NCBI GenBank assembly: GCA_027483385.1
Contig: JAIXUT010000178.1
Location: 1 to 42,339 of the forward strand
Direction of reading: 5' to 3'
DNA from: Alphaproteobacteria bacterium
GTDB lineage: Bacteria; Pseudomonadota; Alphaproteobacteria; UBA2136; UBA6156
Length of the DNA stretch: 42,339 nucleotides
In this document: positions 7,937 through 16,108 of the stretch, piece by piece
Layout: each line of letters begins with the position of its first letter
How positions within the stretch are numbered: the first letter of the stretch is position 1
Notes under the pieces: generated by a model
The model's database searches: none
What the model saw: the letters and a program-made list of their open reading frames with translations, nothing else
What the model was told of the DNA's origin: nothing
Position numbers and translations under genes: made by a program

Positions 7937-9154
7937 CTAGCTGGCCCAACGTGGGAATGGGTCTGCCATTTGCGCAGGCGTTAGATAGGTTACAGGTTCG
8001 GAATCGGGCATCAAGGCGGCCTCCAAAGCTGCCCGCAGTGGTTCACACTCCCAGTTTACCCCGATAAAGACCAACTCCTGGCGGCGGTCGCCCACCACAG
8101 GCCGCAGGTAATCCAGCATCATCAGTTGCCAATCGCGGTTTTGTGGCCATTTTTCTTTTGGAATGGCCGCCCACCATTTGCCCGCACCTTTGGTGTGACA
8201 CATCGCGCCAGCCAGGCTTAATTCGCCCACCCAATCGGGCCGCGTGGCCAGCCAGAAAAAGCCCTTGGCCCGCACCAGCCCGGGCCAATCGGCTTGTAAA
8301 ATTTTTGCCAACTTTTCAGGGTGAAACGGCGTACGCGCTTTAAACACCAGGCTGCTAACGCCATATTCCTCGGTTTCGGGTGTGTGGGCGTGGGGTTCGA
8401 AGAGTTCCTGATGCCAGCGCGGCGCGGTTTCGGCAACTTCTAAATCAAACAAGCCGGTGTGCAGAATGGCGGCGGGGTTAAGCCGGCTTTGCACCGTTTC
8501 GTGCACCACCGCACGCGGATTAAGCGCACTGACAACACCGCGCACCGCTTCCAGCTGCTCAGAACTGACGGCATCAGTTTTATTCACTACCACAACGTTG
8601 GCAAATTCCAGCTGGTCGGTGAGTAAATCGACGAGCGTGCGGGCGTCGGCCTCATTGGTTTGTTGGCCACGCTGATGTAAAAAATCATGGCTGCCGAAAT
8701 CACGGAGCAAATTCGCGGCATCCACCACTGTCACCATGCAATCCAGGCGCGCAATATCGCTGAGGCTGTGTCCGGCTTCATCGCGAAACTCGAAGGTGGT
8801 GGCAATCGGCAATGGTTCAGCCACGCCAGTGCCTTCAATAATTAACGTATCATACTGCCTCGTGTCGGCGATTTCACGCACGGCCGCCAATAAATCGCCC
8901 CGAAGCGTACAACAAATACAGCCGTTTGAAAGCGTGACCATTTTTTCAGCCGTGCGCAACGTGTTAGCGCCCTGCCCTGCGGCCACCAGTTGGGCATCGA
9001 TGTTTACTTCAGCCATATCATTCACGATTGTGGCGATTTTCAGGCCGTGGTCGGCATTTAATAAATGATTTAGCAAAGTAGTTTTACCCGCGCCTAAAAA
9101 GCCGGATAGCACCGTCACGCTCAGGCGGGAGTCGGGGAATTTTTTGACACGCAT
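7937..9154 (-). CDS. CobW/COG0523-family metal-handling GTPase
   Basis: The 405-aa protein has a G3E GTPase domain with Walker A ([15 protein letters not shown]), the CxCC metal site ([14 protein letters not shown]), the guanine motif NKTD, and a C-terminal CobW domain. COG0523 GTPases act as metallochaperones; the best-known members deliver zinc to client enzymes under zinc shortage, while CobW itself serves cobalamin synthesis. No cobalamin genes are nearby, so a zinc-type role is more likely, but this is inference. The ATG at 9154 has a strong AAGGAG site. No Zur-box-like palindrome was recognised upstream. Confidence 0.9.
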   Translation of the reverse strand: MRVKKFPDSRLSVTVLSGFLGAGKTTLLNHLLNADHGLKIATIVNDMAEVNIDAQLVAAGQGANTLRTAEKMVTLSNGCICCTLRGDLLAAVREIADTRQYDTLIIEGTGVAEPLPIATTFEFRDEAGHSLSDIARLDCMVTVVDAANLLRDFGSHDFLHQRGQQTNEADARTLVDLLTDQLEFANVVVVNKTDAVSSEQLEAVRGVVSALNPRAVVHETVQSRLNPAAILHTGLFDLEVAETAPRWHQELFEPHAHTPETEEYGVSSLVFKARTPFHPEKLAKILQADWPGLVRAKGFFWLATRPDWVGELSLAGAMCHTKGAGKWWAAIPKEKWPQNRDWQLMMLDYLRPVVGDRRQELVFIGVNWECEPLRAALEAALMPDSEPVTYLTPAQMADPFPRWAS

Positions 9155-9222
9155 GGTTACGCTCCTTGGTTAGTTCAAGGTGTACCAGAGCTGTCAAGCC
9201 CCTCCCCTATTTCGTGAAAGAA

Positions 9223-10719
9223 CTAATTGGGCAACACCGTTAATGGGTCAATCGCGGTAGCATTGCGGCGTAATTCAAAATGCAGCTGTGGGCTGCCGAC
9301 GTTGCCGCTCTGGCCACTCATCGCCAGCACCTGGCCTTTTTTCACGCGCTCGTTTTTGCGGACCAAGAGATGACTAAGATGTGCGTAGGCGCTGACCATG
9401 CCGTTGCTGTGCCGCACCAGCACCATGTTGCCATAGGCGCGCAGGCCGCCATCGGCATACAGCACCGTGCCGCTTTCGGTGGCCAGCACGGGGGTACCAG
9501 TCGGCACGTCAATGTTAATGCCCGTATGCGCCACGCCGTTACCCTTCTCGCCAAACTTTTTCATCAATGGGCCACGGGCAGGCCAGATAAGCCCTTTGCT
9601 ATTTGCTGCCGCCTTATCAATCTGGCCGCGTTTCAGTTCGGCGCGGAGTTTATCCTTTTCATTCATCGGCGCAATATCGCGCAGCGGGCGAATGGTTTCA
9701 GCAGTATCGGTGCCCTTGTCGGCATCGAAGGCGGGGCGCGTGCCTGCCGCTGTGGGCGTTGGGGCAATGGTGGCACGGGTGGCGGCCACCACGCCCAGTT
9801 CGGCGGCGGGGCGCAGGTTTGGTTTGGCGGCTGTTTCAGCAGCTTTCAAATCGGCCCTTTCAGCCTTGGGGGGCTGCTGGGGAATATTCAGCTTCATTCC
9901 TGCCTGCAAGGCTTCGGGGCGTTCCAAATCGTTGGCGGCCATGACGTCGAGTACGGAAAGATTATACTGCCTGGAAATCCGGAAAATCGTTTCGCCTGCT
10001 TTCACCGTATGGGTTTGCAGGGTGAGTTTGGGGGCAATTTTCGCAGCTTCGCGACCGGCGGCAGGTTCGATGCGGGCCACATCAAAGCGCTCGGGCAGTG
10101 GTGCGGTGGCCACCGCTGCGGCGGGTTCCGCAGTGGCTGGCGTTGCGGCTGGCGTTGCAATTGGGGCTGCAATTGGCGTGTTGGCAGAGGTGGGCGGCGT
10201 GCGTAGGTAATTGGCAATGCTTTCGGTCAGCGACGGTGCGGTACTGCGCGTGTTGGTGGGGATGGTAAGCGTGCGGCCCGCTTCAATATCGGCCATATTG
10301 CGTAGGCTGTTGGCACGAATAATGGCCTCGGGCGTGGTGTTGTGGGCGCGGGCAATTTTGAACAGGGTATCGGTAGGAAGTACAGTGTAGGTGGTAGGTG
10401 CGCTAGGCGCGGCGGGGCTGGTACTTGCATCCACATTCACGGTGGTGAAGCCAGAGTTTGGCACCCGATTGAGCCCACTTGAGGGGCCACTGCGCGGGCC
10501 AGCAGCGGGCTGGATAGTTTGCAGGGATTGTTCGGTGACAGGCACCGCCAAGGGTGTGACCGCGGCAATAGGTTGGGCGGCAGCAGGCACACTGCGGGGC
10601 GCGGGCTGCTGCCAGTTGGTCTGGATCTTCCCCGCCACCACGGGTGCTGGCGTACCATTTAAGGCACAGCCCGCCGCCCCCGCTGCCAGCATGAAGGCCA
10701 GAGTATATGTTGCCCGCAT
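9223..10719 (-). CDS. LysM-M23 lipoprotein, NlpD-like, probably non-catalytic
   Basis: The 498-aa protein is a predicted outer-membrane lipoprotein (lipobox AAGC at residue 18). Two LysM peptidoglycan-binding modules follow, at about residues 109-152 (TYTVLPTDTLFKIARAHN) and 236-280 (THTVKAGETIFRISRQYN), separated by Ala/Pro-rich linkers. The C-terminus is an M23/LytM domain (residues ~377-498). In active LytM enzymes zinc is held by HxxxD and HxH. Here the first motif reads HTGIN and the second QLH, so two ligands are lost. This resembles NlpD and EnvC, which activate cell-wall amidases during division and do not cut themselves. It starts 13 bases after the YqaA gene. Confidence 0.9.
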   Translation of the reverse strand: MRATYTLAFMLAAGAAGCALNGTPAPVVAGKIQTNWQQPAPRSVPAAAQPIAAVTPLAVPVTEQSLQTIQPAAGPRSGPSSGLNRVPNSGFTTVNVDASTSPAAPSAPTTYTVLPTDTLFKIARAHNTTPEAIIRANSLRNMADIEAGRTLTIPTNTRSTAPSLTESIANYLRTPPTSANTPIAAPIATPAATPATAEPAAAVATAPLPERFDVARIEPAAGREAAKIAPKLTLQTHTVKAGETIFRISRQYNLSVLDVMAANDLERPEALQAGMKLNIPQQPPKAERADLKAAETAAKPNLRPAAELGVVAATRATIAPTPTAAGTRPAFDADKGTDTAETIRPLRDIAPMNEKDKLRAELKRGQIDKAAANSKGLIWPARGPLMKKFGEKGNGVAHTGINIDVPTGTPVLATESGTVLYADGGLRAYGNMVLVRHSNGMVSAYAHLSHLLVRKNERVKKGQVLAMSGQSGNVGSPQLHFELRRNATAIDPLTVLPN

Positions 10720-10732
10720 TGTTTTTTCTCCT

Positions 10733-11314
10733 CTACAAATATTTCAGTAGCAACAGGCTTACGGCCAGTAATAACAAGCCCAAAGCCACCACCAGCGTAA
10801 GGCCATGGTAGTAACGGGCCAGCCAATCGCGGAACCGCGTGCCACCACGCCACAGCAACCAGGCCAGCAAGCCGTAACGCACACCACGGGCCAGCACGGC
10901 CACCGGCAGCAGCCACAACGGCGCGGCACCCAGTAAACCAGTCAACAGCATCAGGGCGGCAAAGGGCGCGGTGGCCACCCCTGCGGCCAGCACCAGCAAG
11001 GGCGCATAGCTGTGCATCCCTGCCTGAATATTGCCAATCAGTGGCCCAAGCCCCAGGTTTGCCAGCAACGGCAAGGCGCCCAAACCCCCCAGCAGCGCCC
11101 CAAGCACATACAGCGCCCCCCCCGCCAGCACGCTCCCAAGCACGGCCATCAGGGTTATCCGCCACGGCGCTTGGGCTTGCAGCAGCACGCTATCGGTCAG
11201 CAATAAATCGGTCCGCACACTGGCGCCCACGGTTTCGGCAGCGGCGGCCAGCGCCAACGTGGCTTCGGGCTGGGAAGCCGCCATTGAGGCGGCAAAACGT
11301 TGGTGCAGCTGCAT
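10733..11314 (-). CDS. YqaA/DedA-like small membrane protein
   Basis: A 193-aa protein with an amphipathic N-terminal segment (AETVGASVRTDLLLTD) and four to five hydrophobic helices. A Gly/Ala-rich helix (VLGSVLAGGALYVLGALLGG, residues ~58-77) and the closing Leu-rich helix match YqaA (COG1238), a relative of the DedA family. DedA proteins flip undecaprenyl phosphate or phospholipids and support membrane integrity; YqaA itself is poorly characterised. It leads the pair with the LysM/M23 lipoprotein, which suggests a shared link to the cell envelope. Confidence 0.72.
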   Translation of the reverse strand: MQLHQRFAASMAASQPEATLALAAAAETVGASVRTDLLLTDSVLLQAQAPWRITLMAVLGSVLAGGALYVLGALLGGLGALPLLANLGLGPLIGNIQAGMHSYAPLLVLAAGVATAPFAALMLLTGLLGAAPLWLLPVAVLARGVRYGLLAWLLWRGGTRFRDWLARYYHGLTLVVALGLLLLAVSLLLLKYL

Positions 11315-11405
11315 ACAGCCACCCTACGAAATTTTTGCGGCGCGCGGAGCCTAACCGCGCCACCTTACAAGGAATATTTAGCCCACTGTGGCAGAAATGC
11401 CAAAT

Positions 11406-11549
11406 TTAGACTGGCCGCCCCTGCCCTTTCCCTGGCACCCGAATTTCCGGCGGAAACGGGAGGCCATTAAAGCCTTGGTAGGTGGCCAGGCGGCCATCGA
11501 GAAAGCCTAATAAAATAAATATATAGGCCCAATGCCAATTGGCTTTCAT
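11406..11549 (-). CDS. Small membrane-anchored protein, 47 aa
   Basis: An open frame runs from an ATG at 11549 to a TAA at 11406. The product has one hydrophobic segment near the start (AYIFILLGFLDGRLATYQG) and a Pro/Gly-rich tail (LPFPPEIRVPG). It lies 44 bases downstream of yebC on the same strand, so it could be the last gene of that unit. No strong ribosome-binding site is visible. The codons resemble those of the host, and the rest of the 279-base gap holds nothing else I can identify. I do not recognise a family. Confidence 0.5.
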   Translation of the reverse strand: MKANWHWAYIFILLGFLDGRLATYQGFNGLPFPPEIRVPGKGQGRPV

Positions 11550-11593
11550 GGGCTTTTATAGTGTGGCTGCCCAATAAACCTGACAGTAGCTGG

Positions 11594-12316
11594 TTAAATA
11601 AGGTTCACCACGACGCTTTGCACGTCGTCGTCGGCTTCGAGGGCTTCGATGAATTTCAGCACTTGGACGGCGTGCTCGTCATCTTTGGCCACCGTGGTCT
11701 GGGTAGCGAGGTAGGTGATCTCGGCCTCGTCGGGTTCGCCAAACTTGGCTTGCAGTGCAGTTTTGACCGTAGCAAAATCGGTCGGGGCAGTCAGGATACG
11801 GTGGCCTTCGGCGCTGCTTTGCACGTCTTCGGCGCCGGCTTCAATCGCGGCTTCCAGCACCGCTTCTTCGGTGCCAATCTTGGCAGGGTAATCGATGGCG
11901 CCTACACTCTTGAACATCCAGGCCACCGCGCCGTCTGCGCCGACATTCCCGCCGTGTTTGCCGAAAATGGTGCGTAAGGACGTGATGGTCCGGGTGGGGT
12001 TATCGGTCAGCGTAGTCACAATTGCGGCCACGCCGCCGGGGCCGTAGCCTTCGTAGGTGCGTTCGGTGTAGTCGGCACCCGCAATTTCGCCCGTGCCCCG
12101 CTTGACGGCCCGTTCGATGGTTTCTTTGGTAAGGTTTTCCTTACGGGCTTTTTCAACTGCCGTGCGCAACGCACTGTTGGTGGTTAAATCGGCACCGCCG
12201 CCACTGCGGGCGGCGACCATCACGTCGCGGATGAGCTTGGTGGCGACTTTGGATTTTTTCTTATCCTGCGCCGCCTTACGGTGCATGATGTTTTTGAATT
12301 GACTGTGACCGGCCAT
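11594..12316 (-). CDS. yebC: YebC/PmpR/TACO1 family protein
   Basis: The 240-aa protein begins MAGHSQFKNIMHRKAAQDKK, the signature start of YebC, and runs through GPGGVAAIVTTLTDNPTRT and HGGNVGADGAVAWMF, both diagnostic. YebC proteins bind DNA in some bacteria and are now also implicated in helping ribosomes through proline stretches. I start it at the ATG at 12316. An in-frame extension to 12424 exists, but its residues (such as EEFPAFAGMT) are translated from the repeat element at 12326-12423. Neighbours are the Nudix pair and the YmdB-like gene, a usual alphaproteobacterial arrangement apart from the missing ruvC. Confidence 0.96.
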   Translation of the reverse strand: MAGHSQFKNIMHRKAAQDKKKSKVATKLIRDVMVAARSGGGADLTTNSALRTAVEKARKENLTKETIERAVKRGTGEIAGADYTERTYEGYGPGGVAAIVTTLTDNPTRTITSLRTIFGKHGGNVGADGAVAWMFKSVGAIDYPAKIGTEEAVLEAAIEAGAEDVQSSAEGHRILTAPTDFATVKTALQAKFGEPDEAEITYLATQTTVAKDDEHAVQVLKFIEALEADDDVQSVVVNLI

Positions 12317-12325
12317 TATATTGCG

Positions 12326-12423
12326 TGTCATCCCTGCGAAGGCAGGGAATTCCTCTCGTTTAGTTAAAAAATCGTTGAAAACCTCTTTCTTCCAACGAGA
12401 TCCCTGCCTTCGCAGGGATGACA
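12326..12423. repeat. Inverted-repeat element, GTCATCCCTGCG family
   Basis: A 98-base element with inverted arms (TGTCATCCCTGCGAAGGCAG and its reverse complement) surrounding an A+T-rich middle of about 45 bases. It lies between yebC and the degenerate Nudix gene. Translated in one frame, its arm gives the familiar FAGMT residues, which explains the spurious N-terminal extension of yebC. Confidence 0.85.
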
Positions 12424-12431
12424 CCGAGGCT

Positions 12432-12977
12432 TTAGCTGCGGTTAGCCAGTTTGGTCAAGAGCCGTTGCATCTGAAGGTTAGACGTATCGGCTTGAACTTC
12501 TGGCACTGTAAACCAGAAGGCGGGAGGCATATTTACTCTTTCAGATGTCTCAAATAGGTACATAATATCGTAGTGCAAATGGGCTTGAACAGGTTTACCG
12601 TGGCGTTCGTGTGGCGGAACGTAGTGGACATCCACATCAAAAATTCCAGACACAAGTTGAATTGTTTCCGCAAAGGTCGTTGAAATTTCTTTGGCCACAC
12701 GCTCGCGGGCTTTGGCTATTAAATCGTGGCTGCCATCGGCGTGATTACCGAAAAAACTTCGTTCGCCTGTGACAGTATGAACGGTTAATAGAACCTTATG
12801 CTGCGCAGGATTCCAAACTAAGGCGCTAGCCCCTATATGCCCCAAAGCGTCATTCTCGCGTTCGAACGCCAATGGAGTACGCCTCACAAAATCAATGGTT
12901 TTAAGAATATGAGCGCGTTCCTCGTCATCCCAGGCCTGGGGTAGATAGTGCTCTAAGTCTTGAACGAGTTTTACCAT
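12432..12977 (-). CDS. Nudix-like protein with degenerate Nudix box
   Basis: The 181-aa product is a clear paralogue of the Nudix protein encoded immediately upstream. Shared blocks include GNHADGS against GGHADGN, SGIFDVDVHYVPPHERHGKP against GGIFDLDIHYVPAAQKQGRT, and AHLHYDIMYLFE against EHLHFDARFAFE. The catalytic box is damaged: REUxEExGU has become RERVAKEIST and the lead Glu is an Asp, so hydrolysis is doubtful. Start is at the ATG at 12977, which overlaps the TAA of the upstream gene (TAATG), implying coupled translation. It could be a regulatory or binding partner of its active neighbour. Confidence 0.82.
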   Translation of the reverse strand: MVKLVQDLEHYLPQAWDDEERAHILKTIDFVRRTPLAFERENDALGHIGASALVWNPAQHKVLLTVHTVTGERSFFGNHADGSHDLIAKARERVAKEISTTFAETIQLVSGIFDVDVHYVPPHERHGKPVQAHLHYDIMYLFETSERVNMPPAFWFTVPEVQADTSNLQMQRLLTKLANRS

Positions 12978-13555
12978 TACAAATGCGAGGTTTTCTCCAG
13001 CATCCGCATCCGCCCGCCCCATTCCATAAACAGGGGCTTGGCTTCCGCCAAGGTAAACCATTTCAGCTCAAGCTCTTCGGGGCTGACCAGGGGCTTGGTG
13101 TCATCCAGTTCAAAGGCAAAGCGGGCATCGAAGTGCAGGTGCTCGGGTTCGGTGCGGCCCTGCTTTTGCGCAGCGGGGACATAGTGAATATCGAGGTCGA
13201 AAATCCCGCCGCCAAGCAGTTGAACCTGGCTTTCCGTCACGCCCACTTCTTCCATAAGTTCGCGCAATGCCACCTTGTGCAGTTCGCCATTGCCATCGGC
13301 GTGGCCGCCTGGTTGTAACCATTTATTGAGTTTAGGATGATTCAGCAGCAAGACCTTATTACGCCCAGGGTTTACCACCCAGGCGCTGGCGGTAAAGTGG
13401 CCCGGGAAGAAGCAGTCGCGAAACAAACAGCGCTGCTGATAAAACAGGTGCTCGGCCATCAGCATTTTATACACCTGCTCCTGGCTTTCTTTGTCGGGCG
13501 CATAGGCCTGCAGGGCGGTGGCGATGTGGTAACGCTGGTCGTTGGTGGCAAACAT
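12977..13555 (-). CDS. Nudix hydrolase
   Basis: This 192-aa protein has an intact Nudix box beginning GGHADGNGELHKVALRELME and closing EEVGV (residues ~88-112), which binds the metal that hydrolyses nucleoside-diphosphate-linked substrates. The substrate cannot be told from sequence. The N-terminal 50 residues are helical and include two Cys. I start it at the ATG at 13555, five bases after the stop of the YmdB-like gene; the longer frame to 13765 lies inside that gene. It is followed without a gap by its degenerate paralogue. Confidence 0.9.
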   Translation of the reverse strand: MFATNDQRYHIATALQAYAPDKESQEQVYKMLMAEHLFYQQRCLFRDCFFPGHFTASAWVVNPGRNKVLLLNHPKLNKWLQPGGHADGNGELHKVALRELMEEVGVTESQVQLLGGGIFDLDIHYVPAAQKQGRTEPEHLHFDARFAFELDDTKPLVSPEELELKWFTLAEAKPLFMEWGGRMRMLEKTSHL

Positions 13556-13560
13556 GGAAG

Positions 13561-14370
13561 CTACCCGTTGTTGGTTACAGGTTGTAAGGGGCCCACCACC
13601 ACCGCTTCGACACGGGTGGCAAGGCCGTTGCCGCCCGTTTGCACAAATACACCACACAGCGTGGCTTCGCCTTCGGCGGGGGTGAACTTGATACGCCCCG
13701 CATGTAAAAAATTGGGTAGCACGCTGGCAAAGCTCATGCCCAAACTGCTGTGGTAGTCGCCGCACATGCCGGCGTCAGTCTGGAAGGCGGTGCCACCGGG
13801 TTGCAGGCGGGTGTCGCGGGTCGGGATATGGGTGTGCGTGCCCACCACCAGGCTGGCTTTGCCGTCCCAGAAGTGCCCAATGGCGGCCTTTTCCGAAGTC
13901 GCCTCGGCATGGATGTCGATAATCAGGGCATCGCAGGTTTCAGCCAAGCGGTAGGCTTCCATGAGAGTTTTGCTGACCTGAAACGGGCAATCCAGGCTGC
14001 CGCGCATGAACACGCGGCCCATCAGGTTAATCACGCTCACGCGCTGGCCTTGCGCGGTGGTAAAAGTTGTGTGCCCACGGCCAATGGTGCCGCTAGGGTA
14101 ATTGGCAGGCCGAATGATGCGCGGGTGGCTGGCCAGCAGCTCTTCCACGCCTTTTTGGTCGAAGGTGTGGTCGCCCAGCGTAATAATATCGGCGCCCGCG
14201 TTGAGAATTTCCTGTGCGGTTTCGGCGGTAATCCCCTTACCAGCGGCGCTATTTTCGCCGTTCACTATCACGCAATCGGCGGCATATTTGGCCCGCAGGC
14301 TGGGGAGGTATTTGGCAAGCGCCACGCGGCCTGGGGTACCTACCACATCGCCAAAAAAGAGAATATTCAT
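13561..14370 (-). CDS. TIGR00282/YmdB-family metallophosphoesterase
   Basis: A 269-aa protein with the two-metal phosphoesterase motifs FGDVVGTPGR, VNGENSAAGKGIT, LGDHTFDQKG, DIHAEATSEK and VGTHTHIPT in the order found in YmdB. Family members hydrolyse 2',3'- or 3',5'-cyclic nucleotides; Bacillus YmdB influences motility and biofilm choice. Length is normal. It heads the minus-strand group with the Nudix pair and yebC, which is common in alphaproteobacteria. The 133 bases to mlaE form a divergent promoter region. Confidence 0.93.
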   Translation of the reverse strand: MNILFFGDVVGTPGRVALAKYLPSLRAKYAADCVIVNGENSAAGKGITAETAQEILNAGADIITLGDHTFDQKGVEELLASHPRIIRPANYPSGTIGRGHTTFTTAQGQRVSVINLMGRVFMRGSLDCPFQVSKTLMEAYRLAETCDALIIDIHAEATSEKAAIGHFWDGKASLVVGTHTHIPTRDTRLQPGGTAFQTDAGMCGDYHSSLGMSFASVLPNFLHAGRIKFTPAEGEATLCGVFVQTGGNGLATRVEAVVVGPLQPVTNNG

Positions 14371-14503
14371 GCAACAGTGCTAACACATCCGGCACGGCAC
14401 GCGCAACAAAGCTGCCACAGTTGTTGGCTTTTAGCCGTGGGGGTAATTGACGCCTCAACCCCCAAGCCCTAGGGTTTTTTCATAAATTAGGAAACACCGA
14501 CGG

Positions 14504-15298
14504 ATGCCGACCACGACCCCCGCCCTCTTGCGCCCGCTGGCCGAGCTTGGCGGTGCTGTGCTGTGGCTGGTGCGTGAAATTGGTAAATTAACTCTGTTTA
14601 CAGGCAAGCTTGTGCAAGCCATGGGGCCACGGAATTTTTGCCGTACTTCGTTGACCGAACAATTTGTGTTTGTGGGGGTGGGGAGCTTGCCCTTAGTGCT
14701 GATGACCGCCCTGTTTACGGGTGGTGTCGTGGCGTTGCAAAGCCACCACGGCTTGGGCGGCGGCGTACTGGCCAATACGCAACTGGGGAAGCTGGTGGCG
14801 CTTTCGATGTTGCGCGAACTGGGGCCCGTGTTGGCTGGCCTGATGCTGGCCAGCCGGGTGGGTGCTGCAATGGCCGCCGAACTTGGCACCATGCGCGTGA
14901 CCGAACAGATTGACGCCCTGATTACACTGGCCACCAACCCGATGCGTTATCTGGTGCTGCCTCGCGTACTGGCTTGCTTGCTGATGTTGCCACTGTTGGT
15001 GATGCTGGCCAATACGTTGGGGATTATTGGGGGTTACTTGGTGGCGGTGCAAAGTTTAGGCCAAGATGGGCAAGCGTTTTTGGACGCGGCCTTTGGTGCG
15101 ATAACTTCTGAAGATTTAATGATGGGCATGATCAAGGCAGCTGTATTTGGCTTTTTGGTTGGCCTGATGGCCACCTACCACGGCTTTAACGCCAGCATGG
15201 GTGCGGCGGGTGTGGGTACGGCCACCACCCGGGCGGTGATGTACAGCTCGGTGGCGATTTTAATTTCCGATTATTTCATCACGGCAGCGTTTGTCTAG
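14504..15298 (+). CDS. mlaE: Phospholipid ABC transporter permease MlaE
   Basis: MlaE is the inner-membrane permease of the Mla system, which moves phospholipids between the outer and inner membranes and keeps the outer leaflet asymmetric. The 264-aa protein has an amphipathic N-terminus and five to six helices with family motifs LREPGP-like LRELGPVLAGLMLASRVGAA, the coupling helix region EIDALITLATNPMRYLVLPR (here EQIDAL), and YHGFNASMGAAGVGTATTRA. It is followed directly by mlaF and mlaD, and there is no MlaB or MlaC gene in the cluster. Confidence 0.96.
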   Translation: MPTTTPALLRPLAELGGAVLWLVREIGKLTLFTGKLVQAMGPRNFCRTSLTEQFVFVGVGSLPLVLMTALFTGGVVALQSHHGLGGGVLANTQLGKLVALSMLRELGPVLAGLMLASRVGAAMAAELGTMRVTEQIDALITLATNPMRYLVLPRVLACLLMLPLLVMLANTLGIIGGYLVAVQSLGQDGQAFLDAAFGAITSEDLMMGMIKAAVFGFLVGLMATYHGFNASMGAAGVGTATTRAVMYSSVAILISDYFITAAFV

Positions 15299-15302
15299 AG
15301 CC

Positions 15303-16073
15303 ATGGTTCAAACCCCTGCCCCCGCCATTGAACTAAATAACCTCCACCTGGCGTTTGGCCCCAAGGTGGTATTGCAAGGAGCCAGCCTGAGTGTGGCCAA
15401 GGGCGACATTCAAGTGGTGTTGGGCGGTAGCGGCAGCGGCAAAAGTGTATTGCTGCGTTGTATTTTGGGGCTACTGCAGCCCACCCAAGGTTCAGTAAAA
15501 GTATTTGGTCAAACCCCCGACGTGGGCAATATTTCCGCCCATGCGGCCCTGATGGCCAAGTGCGGGATGCTGTTCCAGAACAGCGCCCTGTTCGATAGCA
15601 TGACAATCTGGGAAAACGTGGCGTTCAGCTTGCTGCAAAAAGGCCAAACCACGGGGCAGGCCAAACAGGTGGCCATGGAAAAACTGAGCATGGTCGGCTT
15701 GGCCAGCCGGGTGGCCGACCTTTTTCCCGCCGAACTTTCGGGCGGCATGAAAAAGCGCGCGGCCTTGGCCCGGGCCATTTGCGGTAACCCGGAATTAATC
15801 TTGTACGATGAGCCCACCACGGGGCTCGACCCCATCACCGCCGACGTGATCAACGATTTAATTTTAAAGCTGCAAAAGGAATTGAAATGCACCAGCGTGG
15901 TGATTACCCACGACATGGCCAGTGCCTTTAAGTTGGCCGACCGCATGGCTTTTTTGTACCAAGGCAAATTTTTAGCCGAAGGCCCGGCCGTCGAGTTTGA
16001 AAAAAGCCAAAACCCCTATGTGCGCCAGTTTGTGGAAGGCCGTGCCACGGGGCCGATTGCCGCCACACTTTAA
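15303..16073 (+). CDS. mlaF: Phospholipid ABC transporter ATPase MlaF
   Basis: A 256-aa ATPase with Walker A GGSGSGKS, the signature LSGGMKKRAALARA (the GGM form is typical of MlaF), Walker B LILYDEPTTGLDP and the H-loop VITHDMASAFK. It powers MlaE. I chose the ATG at 15303, four bases after the mlaE stop. A TTG at 15291 would overlap mlaE and add four residues. Length matches the family. Confidence 0.96.
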   Translation: MVQTPAPAIELNNLHLAFGPKVVLQGASLSVAKGDIQVVLGGSGSGKSVLLRCILGLLQPTQGSVKVFGQTPDVGNISAHAALMAKCGMLFQNSALFDSMTIWENVAFSLLQKGQTTGQAKQVAMEKLSMVGLASRVADLFPAELSGGMKKRAALARAICGNPELILYDEPTTGLDPITADVINDLILKLQKELKCTSVVITHDMASAFKLADRMAFLYQGKFLAEGPAVEFEKSQNPYVRQFVEGRATGPIAATL

Positions 16074-16108
16074 CCAATTTATAACACGCAACGAAAGTAT
16101 TACCTATC

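Noticed and set aside
9169-9197. TTGACA upstream of the CobW-type GTPase as a promoter or MerR-type operator
   Set aside because: With normal or 19-base spacing the transcription start would fall in the ribosome-binding site, and the dyad is poor.
9280-10206. A 308-codon frame on the plus strand opposite the LysM/M23 gene
   Set aside because: The opposite frame has a lipobox, two LysM modules and an M23 domain. The plus-strand product is low-complexity and without motifs.
12317-12424. Long N-terminus of YebC
   Set aside because: It is translated from the inverted-repeat element, and the family always starts at MAGHS.
14455-14937. Long open frame on the minus strand opposite mlaE
   Set aside because: It is antisense to an unmistakable permease gene, shows no family motifs, and arises from the codon bias of the plus strand.
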